Source: Arthrobacter burdickii (GTDB taxonomy: Bacteria; Actinomycetota; Actinomycetes; Actinomycetales; Micrococcaceae). Taken from it: a stretch of 64,000 nt of DNA. The stretch lies in the NCBI RefSeq assembly GCF_030433645.1, contig NZ_JAROCG010000001.1, positions 2,232,001-2,296,000 on the forward strand, in the 5' to 3' direction. The notes under the pieces were generated by a model. That model was not told the origin of the DNA, searched no databases, and worked only from the letters and a program-made list of their open reading frames with translations. The position numbers and the translations under genes are program-made. Below, in pieces: positions 57,809 to 64,000 of this stretch (positions are counted from its first letter, which is position 1; each line of letters begins with the position of its first letter).

Positions 57809-58441
57809 ATGACACGCAGCAAGGGGTTCGCCCCGGAGGACGAGCGGTTCCACGCCGAGATCGATACACCCCTCGGGCTCCTGCGCGTGGTCGCCCGAGG
57901 ATCGGCCATCGTCGGCCTGTACCACGGGGAGCACCATCCGCCGCCGGCTCCGGCCCTGCTCGGACACGCCGGTCCCACTCCCGGAAGCCCGTGCTCCGTG
58001 CCGGGACTGGAAGGCCAGGTGCCGCCGGTGCCGGAGCCGACGGCGGCCGTACTCCTCCAGGCCTGCAGCGAGCTGAAGGACTACTTCGACGGCTCACTGC
58101 GGGACTTCGCTACTCCCATCGAGCTCTCCGGCACGCCGTTCCAGCTGAGCGTCTGGGCAGCACTTCGGCGGATCCCGTACGGGGAGTGCCGCAGCTATCG
58201 GGACGTGGCGGAGCACCTGGGCAATCCGCGGATGGGCCGGGCGATCGGCGCGGCGGTCAGGGCCAATCCGGTCTCGATCATCGTCCCGGGCCACCGTGTG
58301 GTCAGCAGCGCGGGCACGGTCATCGGGTATGCCGCAGGTGCCGGGACGAAGAGGGCGCTCCTCGATCTGGAAAGAGTCGGAGCCGGACCTGGAGGGGTAG
58401 GGAGCCCCCGGCGTGGATACTGGGAGGGGAGGCGAACATGA
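57809..58441 (+). CDS. O6-alkylguanine-DNA alkyltransferase-like protein without the catalytic cysteine
   Basis: A 210-residue protein with the two-domain layout of Ogt. The C-terminal DNA-binding domain is intact: TPFQLSVWAALRRIPYGECR, SYRDVAEHLGNP, RAIGAAVRANP (arginine finger) and GYAAGAGTKRALLDLE. The active site, normally PCHR, reads VPGHRVVSS: Gly161 (GGC at 58289-58291) replaces Cys. It cannot transfer alkyl groups to Cys, but could act as an alkyltransferase-like (ATL) lesion-binding protein that recruits nucleotide excision repair. ATG at 57809 has GGGAGG upstream. It overlaps xerC by 4 nt. Confidence 0.85.
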   Translation: MTRSKGFAPEDERFHAEIDTPLGLLRVVARGSAIVGLYHGEHHPPPAPALLGHAGPTPGSPCSVPGLEGQVPPVPEPTAAVLLQACSELKDYFDGSLRDFATPIELSGTPFQLSVWAALRRIPYGECRSYRDVAEHLGNPRMGRAIGAAVRANPVSIIVPGHRVVSSAGTVIGYAAGAGTKRALLDLERVGAGPGGVGSPRRGYWEGRRT

Positions 58442-59370
58442 CAACTAGTGGCGCTCCGCTTGCGGGCGAGCTCGACGCGGCCCTTTCCGGGTTCGCGGAC
58501 TACCTCACGCGGGAACGGAACCGCTCGGCCCATACGGTGCGGGCGTACCGGACGGATATCGAGCTCTTCCTCGCCCACGCTGCGCAGGCGGGGGTGTCGG
58601 CACTGGACCAGCTGGAGCTCCGCCACTTCCGGTCCTGGCTCGGCGCGCTCGACGGGGCGGGTCTGTCCCGGTCGACCATCGCGAGGCGTGCGGCGTCGGT
58701 GCGCTCCTTCATGGACTGGGCCGTCCGGGAGGAGACGGTTCCCGCCAACCCGGCGCTGCGCCTCCGGGCGCCCAAGCGGAGCAGCAGCCTGCCCGCCGTC
58801 CTCAGCCGGCCGCAGACCGACGTCCTCTTCGAGGGCCTCGACGAGCAGGCCGTGCAGGGCGATCCCTCGAACCTCCAGCGGCGCGCCATGATCGAGCTGC
58901 TCTACGGCACCGGTGTCCGGGTCGGGGAGCTGGTCGGCCTCGACATCGATGACGTCGACGCGGAGCGGCGCACCCTGGTGGTCCTCGGCAAGGGGTCGAA
59001 GGAGCGGACCGTGCCCTACGGGATTCCCGCGGCCCATGCCCTCGACGACTGGCTGCGCCGCGGCCGGCCGCAGTGGGTGTCGGAGAAGAGCGGACCGGCC
59101 CTCTTCCTGGGCCGGAGGGGCGGACGCATCGACCAGCGCGCCGTCCGCACCCAGGTCAAGGACGCCCTCGATGCCCTCGGCGACACCGCCGCGCAGGGAC
59201 CGCACGCGCTGCGGCACAGCGCCGCCACGCACCTGCTCGACGGCGGGGCCGACCTCAGGGCCGTGCAGGAGATCCTCGGCCACTCGAGCCTCGCCACGAC
59301 GCAGCTCTACACGCACGTGTCGGTCGAACGCCTCCGCCGAAGCTACGAGCAGGCCCATCCCAGGGCGTGA
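58438..59370 (+). CDS. xerC: Tyrosine recombinase XerC
   Basis: A 310-residue site-specific recombinase resolving chromosome dimers at dif with XerD. The core-binding domain is N-terminal (FADYLTRERNRSAHTVRAYR). Catalytic residues are visible: Arg in GTGVRVGELVGLD, Lys in VLGKGSKERTVP, His-x2-Arg in PHALRHSAATHLL, His in LGHSSLATTQ and Tyr in LYTHVS. A strong ribosome site (GGGAGGGGAGG) precedes ATG 58438. Position after dprA is the conserved housekeeping context, not an integron or phage. Confidence 0.94.
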   Translation: MTTSGAPLAGELDAALSGFADYLTRERNRSAHTVRAYRTDIELFLAHAAQAGVSALDQLELRHFRSWLGALDGAGLSRSTIARRAASVRSFMDWAVREETVPANPALRLRAPKRSSSLPAVLSRPQTDVLFEGLDEQAVQGDPSNLQRRAMIELLYGTGVRVGELVGLDIDDVDAERRTLVVLGKGSKERTVPYGIPAAHALDDWLRRGRPQWVSEKSGPALFLGRRGGRIDQRAVRTQVKDALDALGDTAAQGPHALRHSAATHLLDGGADLRAVQEILGHSSLATTQLYTHVSVERLRRSYEQAHPRA

Positions 59371-59541
59371 CCCCGCTACAGTGGCGAAATTCACGCTTCT
59401 CAGGCAGAATGAGGACTAGTGGAACGGAACCCGCATGATATGCGCGGGTGGGTCTCGTAAAGCTCTGGCATCATCCGTTGCAGTTTCATCAGCCATATGA
59501 AGGTCGTTGGGGAAGACGTACCTACAGCTATGGAGGATGGA

Positions 59542-60045
59542 ATGTCTGTTGTGATGGCGCGCGGTGTCTTGTACGTGCACTCGGCCCCTACTGCGTTGTG
59601 CCCTCATGTCGAATGGGCGATCGGCTCTGTCCTGGACAAGCGCATCGACATGGAGTGGACAGCGCAACCTGCCGCGCCCGGAATGCTGCGCGCCGAGCTC
59701 TCATGGGTCGGTCCGCAGGGATCCGGATCGCAGCTCGCGTCCGCCCTGCGCGGCTGGGCGCACCTCCGCTACGAGGTCACCGAGGAGCAGAGCCCGGGCG
59801 CCGACGGCGGTCGCTGGTCGCACACTCCGGAGCTCGGGATCTTCCACGCCACGACGGACGTCCACGGCAACATCATGGTGACCGAGGACCGGATCCGGTA
59901 CGCCTACGAGGCAGGCGCCGGCGATCCTGCCGCCGTCTACCACGAACTCTCCCTCGCACTCGGAGAGTCCTGGGACGAGGAACTGGAGCCTTTCCGCCAC
60001 GCGGCCGAGGGCGCTCCGGTCCGTTGGCTCCACCAAGTCGGCTGA
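59542..60045 (+). CDS. DUF3145 family protein
   Basis: A 167-residue actinobacterial protein (GVLYVHSAPTALCPHVEWAI, MEWTAQPAAPGMLRAELSW, YHELSLALGESWDEELEPFR). ATG at 59542 is preferred because GGAGG lies 5 nt upstream; other in-frame starts exist at 59497 and 59557. Function unknown. It is convergent with the fab operon, as in many relatives. The 171-bp spacer upstream contains a CGCAT-GAT-ATGCG dyad at 59432-59444. Confidence 0.85.
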   Translation: MSVVMARGVLYVHSAPTALCPHVEWAIGSVLDKRIDMEWTAQPAAPGMLRAELSWVGPQGSGSQLASALRGWAHLRYEVTEEQSPGADGGRWSHTPELGIFHATTDVHGNIMVTEDRIRYAYEAGAGDPAAVYHELSLALGESWDEELEPFRHAAEGAPVRWLHQVG

Positions 60046-60133
60046 CGGTCTCCCACTACCCGGCCGTGCTGGGGCCGCCGTTCATGGCACGCACGCGGCG
60101 AAATCACGCGACCGCGAGGTAGCCGCCGGCACA

Positions 60134-60167
60134 CGAAAGGCGCCACCCGTATGGGCGGCGCCTTTCG
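60134..60167. terminator. Bidirectional terminator between DUF3145 and fabF
   Basis: 15-bp arms CGAAAGGCGCCACCC (60134-60148) and GGGCGGCGCCTTTCG (60153-60167), one wobble pair, 4-nt loop. Ends both convergent units. Confidence 0.8.
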
Positions 60168-60183
60168 CTGCGTCCGGAGATGC

Positions 60184-61419
60184 TCAGACGTTGCGGAGCA
60201 CGATGACGGCGTTGTGCCCGCCGAAGCCGAAGGAGTTGCTCAGGGCGACGATATCCCCCTGGGGAAGGTCCCTCGGCGACGTCACGACGTCGAGCGGGAT
60301 GTTGGGATCCTGGTTGTCCAGGTTGATGGTGAGGGGTGCCTTCCGGTCGTGGATGGCCAGCACGGTCATCACGGCCTCGACGGCGCCGGACGCGCCGAGG
60401 AGGTGGCCGGTCTGTGACTTCGTCGCGGAGACCGCGACCTGGTCCACGCGGGCACCCAGGGCGGCCTTGAGGGCGGTGTACTCGGGCTTGTCGCCGACGG
60501 GGGTCGACGTCGCGTGGGCGTTGACGTGGACCACGTCCTCCGCCTGGGCGCGCGCATCGAAGAGCGCGGCCTTCAGCGCGCGGGTGGCGCCGAGACCCTC
60601 GGGGTCGGGTGCGGTGATGTGGTACGCGTCGGCCGTGACGGCGGTGCCCGCCAGCTCTGCGTAGATCCGCGCACCGCGAGCGAGGGCGTGCTCCTCGGCC
60701 TCGATGACCAGGGCGCCGGCTCCCTCACCCATGACGAAGCCGTCCCGGTCGGTGTCGTAGGGGCGTGAGGCCAGTTCCGGCTCGTCGTTGCGGCGGGACA
60801 GCGCCTGCATCGCGGCGAAGGCTGCGATGGGCATGGGGTGGATGGCGGCTTCGGCGCCGCCGCATACCACCACGTCGGCCTTGCCGGACCGGATCAGTTC
60901 GAGGCCCTGGTGCAGGGCCTCCGTGCCCGAGGCGCAGGCGGACACGGGGGTGTGCGCGCCGGCGCGCGCACCGAGGTCGAGGCTCACGGCCGCTGCGGGT
61001 CCGTTGGGCATCAACATGGGAACGGTCATGGGGAGGACGCGGCGGGGGCCTTTCTCGCGCAGCGTGTCCCAGGCGTCCAGCAGGGTCCACACGCCGCCGA
61101 TGCCCGTGGCGAACGCGACCGCGAGGCGGTCCTTGTCGACCTCCTCGATGCCCGAGTCGCGCCAGGCCTCACGGGAGGCGACGACGGCGAACTGCGTCGA
61201 CGGGTCCATGCGCTTGGCCTCGACCCGCGAGAGGACCTCCGACGCCGGGGTGGCGATCTGGGCGGCGAAGGTCACCGGCAGTTCGAATTCCTGCACCCAG
61301 TCGGCTTCGATGGTGCGTGCGCCCGACACTCCCTTGAGGGCGTTGGCCCACATGGTGGGGACGTCTCCGCCGATGGGGGTGGTTGCACCGAGTCCGGTGA
61401 TGACGACTTTGCGTGGCAT
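60184..61419 (-). CDS. fabF: 3-oxoacyl-ACP synthase II
   Basis: A 411-residue elongating condensing enzyme of type II fatty acid synthesis. Catalytic Cys is in VSACASGTEALHQG, the two His are in HVNAHATSTPVGDK and KSQTGHLLGASGAVEA, and GFGGHNAVIVLR closes the protein. ATG at 61419 is listed; a GTG two codons upstream (61425) is equally possible. Last gene of the fabD-fabH-acpP-fabF operon. Confidence 0.95.
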   Translation of the reverse strand: MPRKVVITGLGATTPIGGDVPTMWANALKGVSGARTIEADWVQEFELPVTFAAQIATPASEVLSRVEAKRMDPSTQFAVVASREAWRDSGIEEVDKDRLAVAFATGIGGVWTLLDAWDTLREKGPRRVLPMTVPMLMPNGPAAAVSLDLGARAGAHTPVSACASGTEALHQGLELIRSGKADVVVCGGAEAAIHPMPIAAFAAMQALSRRNDEPELASRPYDTDRDGFVMGEGAGALVIEAEEHALARGARIYAELAGTAVTADAYHITAPDPEGLGATRALKAALFDARAQAEDVVHVNAHATSTPVGDKPEYTALKAALGARVDQVAVSATKSQTGHLLGASGAVEAVMTVLAIHDRKAPLTINLDNQDPNIPLDVVTSPRDLPQGDIVALSNSFGFGGHNAVIVLRNV

Positions 61420-61534
61420 GGTCACTCTTTCGAAGCTGTGGCGTGCGCCGGCAGGACCGGGGCGAGGGGATGACGAGTACGGCCGCCCACGGCGGGAACA
61501 CCGGGAGCGGCCGCAGCGCTGGGAACGGCAGGAA

Positions 61535-61780
61535 TCAGGCCTGCGCGCCCGAGATGAAGGTGACGGCGTCGCCGACGGTCTTCAGGTTCTTGACCTCTTC
61601 GTCGGGGATGCGCACGCCGAACTTCTCCTCGGCGTTGACGACGATGGTCATCATCGAGATGGAGTCGATGTCGAGGTCGTCGGTGAAGGACTTGTCCATC
61701 TCGACGGACTCGGGTGCGAGTCCTGTCTCTTCGTTGACGATCTCGGCCAGACCGGTCAGGATTTCTTCGTTGCTAGCCAT
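61535..61780 (-). CDS. acpP: Acyl carrier protein
   Basis: An 81-residue carrier protein. The 4'-phosphopantetheine attaches to Ser in DDLDIDSISMMTIVVNAE; here DSI replaces the more common DSL. The chain is acidic and helical (EEILTGLAEIVNEETGLAPE). ATG at 61780 has AAAGGAG upstream. Located between fabH and fabF. Confidence 0.94.
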   Translation of the reverse strand: MASNEEILTGLAEIVNEETGLAPESVEMDKSFTDDLDIDSISMMTIVVNAEEKFGVRIPDEEVKNLKTVGDAVTFISGAQA

Positions 61781-61856
61781 GGTGGCTCCTTTTCTGTTCG
61801 TGCCGGTGCACCGGCGGGGATGGTCAAACCGCACGGTCGCGGTCTGGGCTTGAAAA

Positions 61857-62918
61857 CTAGGGGAGGACGACGACCTGCGCGCCGAAGACGAGGCCCGCGC
61901 CGAAACCGATCTGCAGTGCGAGCTTGCCGCTGAGCGAGGGCTGCTCCTGGAGCGTGCGGTGCATGGCGAGGGGGATCGAGGCGGCGGAGGTATTGCCGGC
62001 GTCCACGATGTCGCGTGCCACGTAGACGTGCTCGGGGAGCTTGAGCTGCTTCACCATCTCATCGATGATACGGATGTTGGCCTGGTGGGGGAGGAACACC
62101 GCGAGGTCGTCCGCTGTGACGCCGGCGGCGTCGAGGGCGCGCTGCGCGACCTTCGCCATCTCCCACACCGCCCAGCGGAACACGGTCGGTCCGTCCTGGC
62201 GCATGGTCGGCCACAGGCTCTCGCGGCCGGCGTCGACGTCCTGCTCGCGCTCGGTATCGGTGGCGACGGCGCCGATGGCGTAGTCCCGGACATCGGTCAG
62301 GGAGCGCGTCATCCGGATCGCCTCGTGCTTGCTGCCGTCGGACCCCCAGACGGAGGGCCCGATGCCGGCTGCGTCACCGGGTCCGATGACGACGGCGCCC
62401 GCTCCGTCGCCGAGGAGGAAGGAGATCGTGCGGTCGGAGTTGTCGATGAAGTCCGAGAGCTTCTCGACGCCGACCACCAGGACGTACTCGGCCGTGCCGG
62501 CGTGGACCAGGGCGTCGCCCTGGGCGATCCCGTAGCAGTAGCCGGCACAGGCGGCCGAGATGTCGTACGCGGGTGCGGGCGTCGCTCCGAGGCGGTCGGT
62601 CAGCTGCGCGGCGGCCGACGGCGTCGCATAGGGGTGGGTGACGGTCGACACCAGCACGGCGCCGAGCTGGGATGCCTCGATGCCCGCCGCGGCGAGTGCT
62701 TCCCGGGAGGCGGCCTCCGCCATGTCGATGACGCTCACGTCGCGCGGAGCGCGGTGACGCGTGACGATGCCGGTCCGCTGCCGGATCCACTCGTCCGAGG
62801 AGTCGATCCACTGGCACACGTCGTCGTTGGTGACGATGATCTCCGGCCGGTAGGCGCCGACGCCGAGGATGCGGGTGTGCTCGCGGAGGGGAGCTTGCTT
62901 GATGGCGGTGATGCTCAC
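61857..62918 (-). CDS. fabH: 3-oxoacyl-ACP synthase III
   Basis: A 353-residue initiating condensing enzyme joining acyl-CoA with malonyl-ACP. Catalytic Cys is in YDISAACAGYCYGIAQ, His in VFLPHQANIRII and Asn in VDAGNTSAASIPLAM. In actinobacteria it prefers branched primers. The GTG at 62918 overlaps the fabD stop (GTGA), so the two are coupled. Confidence 0.95.
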   Translation of the reverse strand: MSITAIKQAPLREHTRILGVGAYRPEIIVTNDDVCQWIDSSDEWIRQRTGIVTRHRAPRDVSVIDMAEAASREALAAAGIEASQLGAVLVSTVTHPYATPSAAAQLTDRLGATPAPAYDISAACAGYCYGIAQGDALVHAGTAEYVLVVGVEKLSDFIDNSDRTISFLLGDGAGAVVIGPGDAAGIGPSVWGSDGSKHEAIRMTRSLTDVRDYAIGAVATDTEREQDVDAGRESLWPTMRQDGPTVFRWAVWEMAKVAQRALDAAGVTADDLAVFLPHQANIRIIDEMVKQLKLPEHVYVARDIVDAGNTSAASIPLAMHRTLQEQPSLSGKLALQIGFGAGLVFGAQVVVLP

Positions 62919-63880
62919 TGAGGTCCTTCGGGGGTAAGGGACGGATCGAGGTCCGTGGTCCGCGAGTGCTCCTGCATGAAGCTGCGGGCGGCATCCAGGT
63001 CCTCGGGCGATTTTACGGCCAGTGCTGCCGTACCGCGCATTCCGCGCTTTGCCAGGCCGGTCAGCGTTCCCGCCGGAGCGAGCTCGACCATCCCCGTGAC
63101 ACCCATCCCCTGCATCGATTCCATGCACAGGTCCCAGCGGACCGGACGCGATACCTGCGCGATCAGGCTGTCGAGGTTGCCCTCACCGGTCGCCACGGGC
63201 TGCCCGTCATAGTTGGACATGAGGGTGGCCACCGGGTCGGCGGGTGCCAGTGACGGCCGCAGTGCCTCGAGGGCTGTGACGGCGGGAGACATGTGGCCGG
63301 TGTGGAAGGCGCCGGCGACCTTGAGTGCGATCACCCGGGCCTTCGCGGGCGGGTTCCCGGCAAGCGCTGCGAGCTGCTCGAGGGTTCCCGCGGCAACCAC
63401 CTGCCCACCACCGTTGGCGTTCGCGGCGGTGAGGCCGAGTTCCGCGAGCCGCGCTGCGACCTCCTCGGGATCGCCACCCAGGACCGCGCTCATGCCGGTC
63501 GGTGTCGCGGCGGCAGCTTCCGCCATCGCCGTGGCGCGGACCCGGACGAACGCGACGGCGTCGTCCTCGGAGAGGGCTCCGGCGATGCCGGACGCCGTCA
63601 GTTCGCCCACGGAGTGTCCTGCCACGACGGTCGCTGCGGTCAGCGGAGAATTCTGGAGGAGGAGGCGGGCGGTTACGAGGCCGGCGGCCACGATGAGCGG
63701 CTGGGCGACGGCGGTGTCCTTGATGGTCTCCTCGTCGGAGACGGTTCCGTGCCGGATGAGGTCGGTGCCGGCCCGGTTGCTGAGACGCTCGAGGTGGTCC
63801 CTTACTCCCGGAAGGTCGAGCCAGGGGCTGAGGAAGCCCGGGGTCTGTGAGCCCTGTCCGGGGCAGGCGATTGCAAGCAC
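62915..63880 (-). CDS. fabD: Malonyl-CoA:ACP transacylase
   Basis: A 321-residue acyltransferase loading malonate onto ACP. The nucleophile Ser is in VVAGHSVGELTASGIAG, the His in VAGAFHTGHMSPA, and the Gln-rich loop is CPGQGSQTPGFLSPW. GTG at 63880 is the start. First gene of the fab operon; an operator-like palindrome lies about 70 bp upstream. Confidence 0.95.
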   Translation of the reverse strand: MLAIACPGQGSQTPGFLSPWLDLPGVRDHLERLSNRAGTDLIRHGTVSDEETIKDTAVAQPLIVAAGLVTARLLLQNSPLTAATVVAGHSVGELTASGIAGALSEDDAVAFVRVRATAMAEAAAATPTGMSAVLGGDPEEVAARLAELGLTAANANGGGQVVAAGTLEQLAALAGNPPAKARVIALKVAGAFHTGHMSPAVTALEALRPSLAPADPVATLMSNYDGQPVATGEGNLDSLIAQVSRPVRWDLCMESMQGMGVTGMVELAPAGTLTGLAKRGMRGTAALAVKSPEDLDAARSFMQEHSRTTDLDPSLTPEGPQ

Positions 63881-63907
63881 TGTTCCAGCTTTCCAAAGAG
63901 GTGGAGC

Positions 63908-63913
63908 ATTATC
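63908..63913 (-). promoter_or_regulatory. Candidate -10 box (GATAAT) of the fab operon
   Basis: GATAAT on the minus strand, 28 bp upstream of the fabD GTG. No clear -35 partner at 17 nt. Confidence 0.35.
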
Positions 63914-63947
63914 GGGTGTTCGGCTGAACCAAGCTGGCTGTGCCTCT

Positions 63948-63964
63948 TTGTAGGAAGTCTACAA
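63948..63964. promoter_or_regulatory. Operator-like palindrome TTGTAG-N5-CTACAA upstream of fabD
   Basis: A perfect 6-5-6 dyad 68-84 bp upstream of the fabD start. In several actinobacteria the fab operon is activated by a FasR regulator binding upstream of fabD, so this is a plausible FasR-type site. The assignment is inference. Confidence 0.45.
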
Positions 63965-64000
63965 GGCACTCGGACGCCCGAGAGGAACCGGCGGGGCTTT

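Noticed and set aside
58438..59370. Tyrosine recombinase considered as a phage or island integrase
   Set aside because: Position after dprA and domain layout match housekeeping XerC; no att-like repeats or tRNA gene are nearby.

Overview
This window looks like chromosomal DNA from a high-GC Gram-positive bacterium of the Micrococcaceae, Arthrobacter or a close relative. The evidence is GC-rich codon use, frequent GTG starts, actinobacterial families (DUF3072, DUF3515, DUF2469, DUF3145), an oleA-oleBC-oleD cluster with the oleB/oleC fusion known from Micrococcus-type bacteria, and conserved actinobacterial gene order. I saw no rRNA, tRNA, transposase, prophage or CRISPR array.

Layout. Positions 1-9.5 kb are mixed metabolism: the 5' part of putA with a divergent LysR regulator, a GTP cyclohydrolase II/RibD-reductase fusion, a glycosyltransferase, an SDR, an SMP-30 hydrolase, a DUF3515 lipoprotein and a surface protein. 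9.6-12 kb carries dTDP-rhamnose genes (rmlB, fused rmlC-rmlD). 12-25.2 kb holds thiL, a DAK2 kinase, recG, a molybdate cassette (mop-modA-modB-modC) inserted between recG and rsmD, then a copper-related strip (ycnI, a membrane protein, a cytochrome oxidase remnant), a STAS-like protein with an internal repeat, an aminotransferase with a spermidine-synthase-like protein, and coaD.

25.2-27.8 kb is the DUF177-rpmF-rnc-mutM operon, with a perfect 42-bp palindrome inside the start of rnc. A cyclic-di-AMP riboswitch precedes a LysM-NlpC/P60 wall hydrolase at 28 kb. The ole operon (head-to-head hydrocarbon synthesis) occupies 29.1-33.8 kb on the minus strand. 34-45.5 kb has smc, an MFS exporter, ftsY, amtB-glnK with GlnR-like boxes but no adjacent glnD, zwf and ffh. 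Three accessory genes (a hydrolase-like protein lacking its serine, an amidohydrolase behind a chain of minicistrons, a VOC protein) precede the housekeeping block rpsP-khpA-rimM-trmD-rplS-lepB-lepB-rnhB-DUF2469 and then yraN-comM-dprA-(alkyltransferase-like)-xerC. The right end is DUF3145 and the minus-strand fatty acid operon fabD-fabH-acpP-fabF.

The observations most worth checking are the rnc palindrome (a likely RNase III autoregulation site), an Ogt-type protein whose catalytic cysteine is glycine, a ctaD remnant, the overlapping MTPPT minicistrons, the riboswitch sitting directly on a ribosome binding site, and a recurrent -10 box 6-7 nt before start codons (leaderless genes).
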